From Microbacterium pygmaeum (GTDB lineage: Bacteria; Actinomycetota; Actinomycetes; Actinomycetales; Microbacteriaceae), in assembly GCF_900100885.1 (NCBI RefSeq), contig NZ_LT629692.1:2976001-3040000 (forward strand): DNA of 64,000 nt, read 5' to 3'. Numbering within the stretch: position 1 is the stretch's first letter; each line of letters opens with the position of its first letter. The notes beneath the pieces are model-generated. The model had not been told where the DNA came from and did no database searches. It saw nothing but the letters and a program-made list of their open reading frames with translations. Below, piece by piece: positions 27,659-35,052 of this stretch. The translations under genes and the position numbers were made by a program.

Positions 27659-28464
27659 ACCGCGACTGCGCCGCGGATCGCGGGGTGATGCTGGTAGTCC
27701 TCGATCACGAAGTCGTCGAACTCGTAGTCGAAGATCGAATCGGGCGTGCGCGCGATGCGCAGCCTCGGCGGCGCGAAGGGCTCGCGCTCGAGCTGCGTGG
27801 CGACCTGTTCGAGGTGGTTGTCGTAGATGTGGCAGTCGCCGCCGGTCCAGACGAAGTCGCCGACATCGAGGCCGGTCTGCTGCGCGACCATGTGGGTCAG
27901 CAGCGCGTAGGAGGCGATGTTGAACGGCACACCGAGGAAGAGGTCGGCGCTGCGCTGGTAGAGCTGACAGGACAGCCTGCCGTCAGCCACATAGAACTGG
28001 AAGAGCGCGTGACACGGGGCGAGCGCCATATCCGGGATGTCGGCGGGGTTCCATGCGGAGACGATCAGCCGGCGCGAGTCCGGATTCCGGCGGATCTCGT
28101 CGATCACGCCGGCGATCTGGTCGATGGTCTCCCCCGACGGCGTCGGCCAGGAGCGCCACTGCACGCCGTAGACGGGTCCGAGTTCGCCCTCGGCGTCGGC
28201 CCATTCGTCCCAGATGGTCACGCCGTGCTCCTGCAGCCACGCGACGTTGGATTCGCCGCGCAGGAACCACAGCAGCTCGTACACGATCGACTTGAGGTGC
28301 ACGCGCTTCGTCGTCACGAGCGGGAAACCCTGCGACAGATCGAACCGGAGCTGGCGGCCGAAGACGCTGCGTGTTCCCGTGCCGGTCCGGTCGGTCTTGA
28401 CCGCACCGTGTTCGAGCACGTCGCGCAGCAGGTCTTCGTAGGGCGTCGGAAGGGTCGCAGACAT
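27655..28464 (-). CDS. thyA: Thymidylate synthase
   Basis: 269 aa. Converts dUMP to dTMP with methylene-tetrahydrofolate. The catalytic Cys151 lies in MALAPCHALFQFYV; the Arg block RRLIVSAWNP and the C-terminal dUMP site are intact. It is the first gene of the thyA-folA pair. TACGAT ends seven bases before the ATG, indicating a leaderless message. Confidence 0.97.
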   Translation of the reverse strand: MSATLPTPYEDLLRDVLEHGAVKTDRTGTGTRSVFGRQLRFDLSQGFPLVTTKRVHLKSIVYELLWFLRGESNVAWLQEHGVTIWDEWADAEGELGPVYGVQWRSWPTPSGETIDQIAGVIDEIRRNPDSRRLIVSAWNPADIPDMALAPCHALFQFYVADGRLSCQLYQRSADLFLGVPFNIASYALLTHMVAQQTGLDVGDFVWTGGDCHIYDNHLEQVATQLEREPFAPPRLRIARTPDSIFDYEFDDFVIEDYQHHPAIRGAVAV

Positions 28465-28471
28465 CGCACCG

Positions 28472-28477
28472 ATCGTA
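28472..28477 (-). promoter_or_regulatory. Leaderless -10 element for thyA
   Basis: TACGAT on the minus strand ends seven bases before the thyA ATG. Confidence 0.45.
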
Positions 28478-28527
28478 TCGCCGGATCGGATGCCGGTGGC
28501 CGACGCGCGCCGGATGCCTCATCCGCG

Positions 28528-28575
28528 CGTCATATGACGGCATCCCGCCTGCATTCAGGCGCAAGCAGTTACGCT
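28528..28575 (+). promoter_or_regulatory. Promoter with palindromic operator for the thioredoxin-like operon
   Basis: A perfect 12-bp palindrome CGTCATATGACG (28528-28539) lies about 30 bases before TACGCT (28570-28575), which is eight bases before the GTG start. The palindrome sits where a -35-region regulator would bind. The regulator is unknown. Confidence 0.4.
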
Positions 28576-28583
28576 CATCTGTT

Positions 28584-29021
28584 GTGACGCTTCTGAACGC
28601 ATGCATCGGCCTGGCCGTGCTTCTCGCGGTCACCGTGGGCCTGGGCGTCTTCCTCCAGTGGCGTCAGGGCCGCCCACGTCGTCACATCCCGCACGAAGTC
28701 GTCGAGCCCACGCGGCTCGGTGCCGACTCGCTCGGCGAGACCGCGACGCTCCTGCAGTTCAGCACTGAGCTGTGTGCGCGCTGTCCCGGCGTCCACCGAA
28801 CGCTCGCCGAGGTGGCCGACTCCCACGAGGGCGTCCGGCACCTGGATGTCGACCTCACCAATCGTCCGGACATCGCGAAGCACTTCCACATCCTCCAGAC
28901 GCCGACCACGCTGGTGCTGGACAGCGACGGCGCGATCCAGACCCGGTTCGGCGGCATCCCCAATCGCGAGGTGCTCGAGCTCGAGCTGAACCGACTGAGC
29001 GCGGAGACCGCGGTTGTCTGA
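28584..29021 (+). CDS. Membrane-anchored thioredoxin-like protein
   Basis: 145 aa. One N-terminal membrane segment (about 3-25) is followed by a thioredoxin fold with the active site Cys64-Ala-Arg-Cys67 and the cis-Pro motif QTPTTLVLD. CARC is not the usual CGPC, but this variant recurs in actinobacterial proteins of the type. The topology places the domain next to the membrane. Its end overlaps the start of the DUF4395 gene by 8 bases, so they are translationally coupled; a joint redox role is inferred. Confidence 0.88.
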   Translation: MTLLNACIGLAVLLAVTVGLGVFLQWRQGRPRRHIPHEVVEPTRLGADSLGETATLLQFSTELCARCPGVHRTLAEVADSHEGVRHLDVDLTNRPDIAKHFHILQTPTTLVLDSDGAIQTRFGGIPNREVLELELNRLSAETAVV

Positions 29022-29616
29022 GCGAGCCGATGCCGCAGCCCGGCCACGGGGCATCGATCCGCGCGGACCGCGGTTCGCCGCCGGGATCACCGCGCTGCTG
29101 CTCCTGATCGACGTCTTCCTCGGCCTCGCCGGCCTCTCCACGGCACGCTGGGCATCGCTCGGACGCATCGGCGTCGTCCCGGAGGACGGCGCGGGCTCCG
29201 TCACCGGTGGAGCCGGCTTCGTCCTGCCCGCCACCACGATCGCCCAGCGCATCCTCGACCCCGCGTTCCTCTTGCTGGTGATCATCTGGGCGCTGTTCCT
29301 GTGGAGCGTCCTGTCCCCGCGGAGCGCGCCGTGGGGAGTCCTGTACCGGAAGCTGATCCAGCCGCGGTTGGGCCCGCCCTCCGACCTGGAGGATCCGCGC
29401 CCGCCGCGTTTCGCCCAGGGCGTCGGCCTCGTCGTGGTCAGCATCGGCCTCCTCCTGCAGCTGACCGGCGTGCCGTGGGCGCTGCCGATCGCCGCCGCCG
29501 CCGCGTTCATCGCCGCGTTCCTGAACGCCGTGTTCGGCCTGTGCCTGGGCTGCCAGCTGTACCTCGTGCTCCAGCGCGCCGGGATCGTCGGCCGAGGCCG
29601 CCCGGCCGCCGCCTGA
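29014..29616 (+). CDS. DUF4395 membrane protein
   Basis: 200 aa, DUF4395 family, about four membrane segments (near 20-42, 80-105, 138-158 and 160-185). The last segment holds Cys-Leu-Gly-Cys (FGLCLGCQLY), a pair that could exchange electrons with the CARC thioredoxin encoded just upstream; the pairing is inference. The start is a TTG at 29014, overlapping the upstream stop by 8 bases. In other genomes DUF4395 often accompanies thioredoxin and sulfurtransferase genes. Confidence 0.85.
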   Translation: MSERADAAARPRGIDPRGPRFAAGITALLLLIDVFLGLAGLSTARWASLGRIGVVPEDGAGSVTGGAGFVLPATTIAQRILDPAFLLLVIIWALFLWSVLSPRSAPWGVLYRKLIQPRLGPPSDLEDPRPPRFAQGVGLVVVSIGLLLQLTGVPWALPIAAAAAFIAAFLNAVFGLCLGCQLYLVLQRAGIVGRGRPAAA

Positions 29617-29668
29617 TCGCGGGTTCCGAGCGACCTGTCAACCCGTCGCGATCGCTTCTGCCCGCGGA

Positions 29669-29716
29669 TAGGCTGACCGCGAGAGGCCCGACCCGCGGGC
29701 CTCGTCGAACGGGAGG
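29669..29716 (+). promoter_or_regulatory. osmC-like promoter and leader hairpin
   Basis: TAGGCT at 29669-29674, then a leader with an 8-bp hairpin (GAGGCCCG at 29683-29690 pairing with CGGGCCTC at 29696-29703), then GGGAGG at 29711-29716 as ribosome site for the ATG at 29723. Confidence 0.45.
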
Positions 29717-29722
29717 CCCCGA

Positions 29723-30148
29723 ATGAGCGTCACCAGTGAAGCCACCACCGAGTGGAAGGGCGCCCTCGCCGACGGCTCGGGGACGGTCGCATTCCGCTCG
29801 TCGGGCATCGGCACATTCCCGATCGACTGGAAGGCCCGCAGCGAAGGCTCGACCTCCGTGACGACACCGGAGGAGCTCATCGCCGCCGCGCACGCGTCAT
29901 GCTTCAGCATGGCCCTCTCGCACGCCCTGGGCGAGAACGGCACACCTCCGGAGTCGATCGAGACCACGGCATCGGTCACCTTCACGCCCGGCACCGGGAT
30001 CAGCGGCAGCCACCTGAACGTCAACGCAACGGTCCCGGGCCTGGACAGCGACGACTTCGACCGCATCGCCGCCGATGCGAAGGCGAACTGCCCGGTCTCG
30101 AAGGCGCTCGCCGGCATCGAGATCACGCTCGAGGCCACGCTTGCCTGA
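29723..30148 (+). CDS. OsmC-family peroxidase
   Basis: 141 aa. Thiol-dependent (hydro)peroxidase acting on organic hydroperoxides in the cytoplasm. The two catalytic cysteines are Cys60 (AAHASCFSMALS) and Cys123 (KANCPVSKAL). Length and motifs fit the OsmC rather than the Ohr branch. A GGGAGG ribosome site precedes the ATG, and the message probably has a hairpin-bearing leader. Its end overlaps the start of the epimerase-like gene by 8 bases. Confidence 0.92.
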   Translation: MSVTSEATTEWKGALADGSGTVAFRSSGIGTFPIDWKARSEGSTSVTTPEELIAAAHASCFSMALSHALGENGTPPESIETTASVTFTPGTGISGSHLNVNATVPGLDSDDFDRIAADAKANCPVSKALAGIEITLEATLA

Positions 30149-31088
30149 TTCCCCCGAGACGGCTTCGGCGGCCGGCCGAAGGGTCGTCCTCGCCGGCGCA
30201 TCGGGCCTGATCGGCATCGCGCTCGCCGCCAGCCTGCGCGCCGACGGCGTCGCGGTCACGACACTGGTCCGGCGCCCGCCCGAGACGCCGGACGAGGTGC
30301 AGTGGCTCGCGGATTCGCGTGCGCTCGACCCCGGCGTGCTCGCCGGCGCCGACGCGGTGGTCGGACTCAACGGCGCTTCGATCGGTCGATTCCCGTGGAC
30401 GCCGCGGTACAAGAACACGCTGCTCCGGTCGCGGATCGCACCGACGCGTGCGCTGGCCACCGCCGTGCGCGAACTCGGCGACGATGCGCCTGCGTTCGTC
30501 TCCGCGTCGGCGGTCGGCTACTACGGTTCGGCGCCGGGTGCGCTGCTGGACGAGACCGCGCCGCAGGGCGACACGTTCCTGGCCGACCTCTGCGGCGAGT
30601 GGGAACGGGCGGCTTCAGCGGCGGGTGAGCGCGCGCGTGTCGCGCTGCTGCGGACGGCACCGATCGTGCACCCGGACGGCGTACTCAAACCGCTTCTGCT
30701 GCTGACGCGATTCGGGGTCAGCGGGCCGATCGGATCCGGCACGCAGAAGTGGCCTTGGATCTCGCTGGAAGACGAGGTGCGCGCCATCCGGCACGTCATC
30801 GACTCGGAGATCGCCGGCCCGGTGAACCTCTCGGGACCGGTCGTCGCCAGTGCGAACGACCTCGGGTTCGCGCTCGCAGTGCGGATGAACCGCCCATATC
30901 TGCTGCGCGCACCGGTGTTCGCGCTGAAGCTGGTGCTCGGCCCGGACGCCACTGAGGGCCTGTTGACCACGGACGCGGCGGTGCTGCCGAACGTGCTGGA
31001 ATCCACCGGCTTCCGTTTCCAGCACACCACGGTCGAGCAGGCGGTGGATGCCGCGGTCACGGCGCTCGAGGAACCGTCGGCGCCCTAG
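30141..31088 (+). CDS. TIGR01777-family (SDR39U1) epimerase-like protein
   Basis: 315 aa. Extended/atypical SDR of the TIGR01777 family: NAD(P) loop LAGASGLIG (about 16-24), SASAVGYYG in place of the YxxxK region, and the C-terminal DUF1731 block (ATEGLLTTDAAVLPNVLEST). The family function is unknown. The likely start is the TTG at 30141, giving an 8-base overlap with osmC of the same form as in the previous gene pair; the open frame runs back to 30075. Its 3' end overlaps the convergent gene by four bases. Confidence 0.87.
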   Translation: MPDSPETASAAGRRVVLAGASGLIGIALAASLRADGVAVTTLVRRPPETPDEVQWLADSRALDPGVLAGADAVVGLNGASIGRFPWTPRYKNTLLRSRIAPTRALATAVRELGDDAPAFVSASAVGYYGSAPGALLDETAPQGDTFLADLCGEWERAASAAGERARVALLRTAPIVHPDGVLKPLLLLTRFGVSGPIGSGTQKWPWISLEDEVRAIRHVIDSEIAGPVNLSGPVVASANDLGFALAVRMNRPYLLRAPVFALKLVLGPDATEGLLTTDAAVLPNVLESTGFRFQHTTVEQAVDAAVTALEEPSAP

Positions 31089-31558
31089 CCGCGGGGCGGC
31101 GCGCCGCGGCGACCGCGTCGCTCGGCGGCCTCGAGCCGGATCGACTGCCGGACCGACGACCGCGCGCGACGCCGGTCGCCGGCCGCGTCGTAGGCGAGCG
31201 CCAGGCGGTACCAGGCGCGCCAGTCGTCGGGGTGCTGCTCGACGTCCGCGCGGAAGGCCGGGAAGACCGCGTCCCCGTCCTCGCGCATCACCCGTCCGCT
31301 CGGTCGCACCGTGACGACCTCCTCGGGAAGTCCGCCCTCGATCTCGAGGCAACGCGCGATGCGCTCGGCGCGGAAGCCGAACCACAGCTCGCGCCCGAGC
31401 GCCCATCCGGCGATGAGCGGCAGCACGACCAGCGCCGCGCCCATGGCGATGAGCACCGGCTCCCCTGAGACCAGCAGGAGGAAGGCGCGCTGCGCGACGA
31501 GCGCGATGTACAGCGCCAGGACCGCCGCCATCACGACGACGAGGATGCGGGAGCTCAT
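31085..31558 (-). CDS. Small membrane protein with a TPR-like tail
   Basis: 157 aa, not recognised as a named family. Two membrane segments (about 4-27 and 34-52) are followed by a cytoplasmic part ending in a single tetratricopeptide-like repeat (about 112-145; DDWRAWYRLALAYDAAGDRR) and an Arg-rich tail. The ATG overlaps the dapB stop by four bases, so it is coupled to dapB. A role in cell-envelope assembly would suit the context but is unproven. Confidence 0.75.
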   Translation of the reverse strand: MSSRILVVVMAAVLALYIALVAQRAFLLLVSGEPVLIAMGAALVVLPLIAGWALGRELWFGFRAERIARCLEIEGGLPEEVVTVRPSGRVMREDGDAVFPAFRADVEQHPDDWRAWYRLALAYDAAGDRRRARSSVRQSIRLEAAERRGRRGAPPRG

Positions 31559-32370
31559 GCTCCGGTGACGCGTGCGACCTGACTGGGAACCCCGCCCTCG
31601 TCGACCCGGCGGTCCGCGTCCGTCGCACGGCGATGACGGATGCCGATGTCGACGAAGCTGTCCAGGCCGATGACGAGACCGGTCGCGTCGCGTGCCGCGC
31701 GGAGCGCGAGACGGATGCCGGGGCCGTACGCCAGGGCGGGCTCGATCGTGTCGTGGGTGATCGTGAGCGACTCCCCAGCGCCGGAGAGGACCACGTCCTG
31801 GCGGGCGATGACGCCGGGGCGGCGAAGCGAGTGGATCGGCACGCTCGCGACCTGCTGCCCCCGCGCGCGCTGATCGACGTGCGGCGATTCGACGGGACCG
31901 ACCTCCGCTCGAGCGGCCGCGATGACCTCCGCGGTGCGCACGGCGGTGCCGCTGGGCGAGTCGACCTTCGTCTCGCGGTGAGCCTCGACGATCTCGATCG
32001 ACGGGAAGTACGGGGCGGCGGCCGCGGCGAGGGCAGTGCCGATCACCGATCCGAGGGAGAAGTTGGGGATGAAGACCGCACCCGTCCCGGCGGCCTGCAG
32101 GAGGGGCCGGATCAGCGCGATCCGCTCCGCGGACCACCCCGACGTGCCGACCAGGACGTTGATTCCCCGCTCCACGGCGGCGCGCACGACATCGATCGAG
32201 ACGGCGGGAGTGGACGCGTCGACGACGAGGTCTGCGCCGTCGAGATCGGTCAGCGACGAAGAGGAGGAGAGCACCGCGACGAGCTCGAACTCGTCGTCCG
32301 CGTCGACGACGTCGCGGATGATGCCGCCCAGTTTGCCGGTCCCGCCGACGAGGGCCACGCGTGTCGTCAT
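31555..32370 (-). CDS. dapB: 4-hydroxy-tetrahydrodipicolinate reductase
   Basis: 271 aa, somewhat longer than the usual 245. Reduces the DapA product toward diaminopimelate. The N-terminal NAD(P) motif is VALVGGTGKLG, followed by the catalytic-domain signature EAHRETKVDSPSGTA (about 139-153) and FSLGSVIG. The promoter is leaderless, with the -10 element shared in part with the divergent acetyltransferase gene 22 bases away. Confidence 0.95.
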   Translation of the reverse strand: MTTRVALVGGTGKLGGIIRDVVDADDEFELVAVLSSSSSLTDLDGADLVVDASTPAVSIDVVRAAVERGINVLVGTSGWSAERIALIRPLLQAAGTGAVFIPNFSLGSVIGTALAAAAAPYFPSIEIVEAHRETKVDSPSGTAVRTAEVIAAARAEVGPVESPHVDQRARGQQVASVPIHSLRRPGVIARQDVVLSGAGESLTITHDTIEPALAYGPGIRLALRAARDATGLVIGLDSFVDIGIRHRRATDADRRVDEGGVPSQVARVTGA

Positions 32371-32376
32371 GCCCCC

Positions 32377-32386
32377 ATCGTAGGCT
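32377..32386. promoter_or_regulatory. Bidirectional leaderless promoter: two overlapping -10 elements
   Basis: On the minus strand TACGAT (32382-32377) ends six bases before dapB. On the plus strand TAGGCT (32381-32386) ends six bases before the GNAT ATG at 32393. The hexamers share the two bases TA at 32381-32382. Confidence 0.6.
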
Positions 32387-32392
32387 GGTCGG

Positions 32393-32875
32393 ATGGTCAT
32401 CCTGCGTCCGGAGCCCGTCGACTCCCCCGAAGCGCATGCGCTCCTGACCGAGTACTTCGCGCTTCGCGAGATCGGCTTCGCGCACCTCAATCGGCCGTAC
32501 GCGATCACCTTCCCCGACCCGGCGTCGTTCGTGCCGCCGGCAGGCGTCTTCCTCCTGCTGCTGGACGACGAGGCGACGGCGGTGGGCTGCGGGGGCATCA
32601 GGCGGGTCGCCGACGGGCCGGACGGCGTGCGCTACGAGGTCAAGCACCTGTACCTGCGCCCGGAGACCCGCGGGCGCGGGTGGGGTCGTCTGCTGCTGGA
32701 TGACCTCGAGCGACGGGCGCGTGCGTTCGGCGCCGTCGAGCTCGTCCTGGACACCCATCACAGCCTGGAGGCGGCGGGTGGCCTGTACGCGGCATCCGGG
32801 TTCTCGGCGACCGAACCCTACAACGACAACCCGAACGCGACGCGCTGGTATCGCAAACCCCTCGTCGCCGGTTGA
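32393..32875 (+). CDS. GNAT family acetyltransferase
   Basis: 160 aa. The GNAT core has the acetyl-CoA loop PETRGRGWGRLLLDDLE (about 91-107) and the closing GLYAASGFSATEPYNDNP, as in the MarR-associated/small-molecule GNAT group. The substrate is unknown. It is divergent from dapB with only 22 bases between the start codons. Confidence 0.88.
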   Translation: MVILRPEPVDSPEAHALLTEYFALREIGFAHLNRPYAITFPDPASFVPPAGVFLLLLDDEATAVGCGGIRRVADGPDGVRYEVKHLYLRPETRGRGWGRLLLDDLERRARAFGAVELVLDTHHSLEAAGGLYAASGFSATEPYNDNPNATRWYRKPLVAG

Positions 32876-32888
32876 GCCGGCGCCCTGT

Positions 32889-33491
32889 TCAGACGGGGTA
32901 GATCTCGGGCAGCCCGGTCCGCAGCTCGACCGGCAGATGCGCGAGGTCGTTGTGGGCCAGCAGCGTCCACGGACGCCCCTGCCGCTGCGAGATCACCGTC
33001 AGGCCGCAGTGGGCCTGATTGAGCGTCATCCAGCGCCACTCAGGTGCGCCCATGACCTCGCGTACGAACCAGCTGATGACGAAGTTGTGGGTGATCAGCA
33101 GTTCGTGCACGTCTCCGCTCTTGCGCACGAGGTGCTCACTGACCGCATCGGCCATCTGCGCGCGACCGGCCTCGATCTCAGCCTCTGTGATGCTTCCGAA
33201 GAACGGCTCGTACACCGCCGGCGTCTCCTCGGTCATGCCGGTCGGCACGCAGTCGAACAGCAGCGCCGAGGGGATCGGCGTGACCGACGGCATCCGTTCC
33301 GCGACCGCGCGAGCCGTCTGGCTGGCGCGCTCGAGCGGCGAGTGCCAAACGGCGTCGAAGGGCACCCCCGACAGCCGATCGGCCAGCAGGGCGGCCTGGC
33401 GACGACCTCGAGGCGAGAGCGGACCATCGACCAGACCGTGCTCGGCGTCCTGATGTTCTCCGTGCCGCACGAGGTAGATGTAGTGCGTCAC
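32889..33491 (-). CDS. Histidine phosphatase family protein
   Basis: 200 aa. Branch-1 phosphoglycerate-mutase-like fold: the RHGE motif with nucleophile His10 at the N-terminus (YLVRHGEHQ), a second Arg in SPLERASQTA, and a second catalytic His in LLITHNFVISWF. The substrate is unknown (phospho-sugar or nucleotide). The start is GTG. It is convergent with the upstream GNAT gene, 13 bases apart. Confidence 0.9.
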   Translation of the reverse strand: MTHYIYLVRHGEHQDAEHGLVDGPLSPRGRRQAALLADRLSGVPFDAVWHSPLERASQTARAVAERMPSVTPIPSALLFDCVPTGMTEETPAVYEPFFGSITEAEIEAGRAQMADAVSEHLVRKSGDVHELLITHNFVISWFVREVMGAPEWRWMTLNQAHCGLTVISQRQGRPWTLLAHNDLAHLPVELRTGLPEIYPV

Positions 33492-33588
33492 GCCAGCTCA
33501 CTTCGTCGGAGGAAATCACGTGCTCGAGGCACGGTTCAACCCTACGTCACACCCGTCGCGGCATGCCGGAGCCTGCCGTCGTCGTGAT

Positions 33589-34626
33589 CTACTCCGCCGC
33601 TCGGGCGATGTCGGCGAGCTGGCTGCGGCTGAGTCGCACGCCGACGCCCTGGACGAGCTCTTCCACGTGCTGCGGCGCGAACGCGTTGATGATCGGCGCG
33701 GTGACGAGCTTCTGTGCGAGCAGCCAGGCGACCGCGACTGCCGCATCCGGAACGCCGAGTTCGGTGCCGACGGCATCGAGGGCCCGAAGCGTGCGGCTGC
33801 CGCGCCGGTTGAGGTTCGCCGCGATCTGGGCCCCCCGCACCGACAGCCCACCGCGACTGCGGGTCCGCTGTCGTCCGGCGAGGAACCCGTGCTCGAGCGC
33901 GTGCGACGGCGTGACGGCCATGGCCTGCGCGCCGGCGACCAGTCGCAGATCGGAATCGAATTCGTGCCGGCGCAGGACGTTGAACGGCACGTCCAGGACG
34001 GTGATCCGCGGGTAGCCGGCCGAGGCCAGGATGCGGGCCTCGACGAGTTGCGCCGCCGTGAAGCCCGCAGCCCCCAGCGCACGGGCCTTGCCGGATTCGA
34101 CCAGCCACTCGGCGGTGGCCAGCGTGTCCTCCAGCTCGGGAGCACCGCGGCCCGCGGCATCCAGATACAGCACATCGATGCGATCGGTGCGCAGGCGCGT
34201 GAGCGAGGCCTCCACCGCGCGGACCAGGTTGACCGGCCCCAGGCCGGGGTTGTCGGGGTGGCCGCCCACGCGGACGGCGAGGGTCACGTCATCGCGCAGG
34301 CCGCGGGAGTGCAGCCACTGGCCGATGATGTGCTCGCTGCGCCCGCCCGCGAAGCTGTCCGCGGTGTGCACCGCGTTTCCGCCACGTTCGACGTACGCGT
34401 CGAGGATCTCGTGGCTGGATTCGAGGTCGACGTTCCACCCGAACTCGGCGCCGCCGAGGATGAGCGGGAAGACCTTCGAGCCGCTCTCACCGAGATCGAC
34501 GCGGACGTTCGAGCCGACAGACGGACCCTGCACGGGGATCGGCGCCGACGGGTGGACGTCACCGGCGAGCGGGACGGGAGGCAGGCTCTCCGAGGAGACG
34601 GCCGAGCGTACGCCGAAAACAGCCAT
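33589..34626 (-). CDS. Aldo/keto reductase-fold protein with altered catalytic tetrad
   Basis: 345 aa. The TIM-barrel AKR pattern is clear from about 53 onward, but all four catalytic positions differ when aligned by motif: Asp to His87 and Tyr to Phe92 (VHTADSFAGGRSE), Lys to Arg119 (LAVRVGG) and His to Asp156 (DVLYLDAAGR). It may bind NADP without reducing carbonyls. The ATG at 34626 follows GAGGGGGTGGGAC; the open frame to 34731 adds nothing AKR-like. The first 40 residues are an extension of no known type. Confidence 0.85.
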   Translation of the reverse strand: MAVFGVRSAVSSESLPPVPLAGDVHPSAPIPVQGPSVGSNVRVDLGESGSKVFPLILGGAEFGWNVDLESSHEILDAYVERGGNAVHTADSFAGGRSEHIIGQWLHSRGLRDDVTLAVRVGGHPDNPGLGPVNLVRAVEASLTRLRTDRIDVLYLDAAGRGAPELEDTLATAEWLVESGKARALGAAGFTAAQLVEARILASAGYPRITVLDVPFNVLRRHEFDSDLRLVAGAQAMAVTPSHALEHGFLAGRQRTRSRGGLSVRGAQIAANLNRRGSRTLRALDAVGTELGVPDAAVAVAWLLAQKLVTAPIINAFAPQHVEELVQGVGVRLSRSQLADIARAAE

Positions 34627-34975
34627 GTCCCACCCCCTCACGCCGACGTGTCGCCACGCCCCGTGAACTCGTATGCACGCCCCCCGGCGTGTACTCAAAG
34701 GGTAAGCCAGGCCGCCGACGCGCCCGGTCATTCAGGCGACCTGTCGGTAAATATTCCATAACGCTTGCATCACGACTGACGCCTCTGCGCGCCGCTGCGC
34801 GACCGAGGTGGCAGCAACTGCGGGATCCGCGGGTCGCAAGCCACCACAACTGACACCTGCAGGCGGCGCCCCGCGCCCGAGGTGACACAACACGCCGCCT
34901 CCGCAGCCCGCAGCCCACGACGAGTGCCACCCCGACGCGGCGCCCCACGCGATGGTCGGCCCGCGTCACGCACGA
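34627..34975. other. Intergenic region upstream of the AKR-like gene
   Basis: No supported gene. It holds an imperfect palindrome at 34671-34694 (GTA-TG-CACGCC paired with GGCGTGTAC), about 45 bases before the AKR start and a candidate operator, and an AT-rich patch at 34745-34765 unusual for this sequence. The rest looks like GC-rich spacer. Confidence 0.5.
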
Positions 34976-35006
34976 ATGCCCGCTCCCTCGACGAGGAAGC
35001 GGGCAT
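34976..35006 (-). terminator. Probable pnp terminator hairpin
   Basis: ATGCCCGCT and AGCGGGCAT form a perfect 9-bp stem around a 13-base loop that can pair further (CCTCG/CGAGG), 46 bases past the pnp stop. No T-run is seen. Confidence 0.6.
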
Positions 35007-35052
35007 CCGGATTGCGCCGCGCGCGGGCGCGCGCCGCACGATCAGACGGAGA

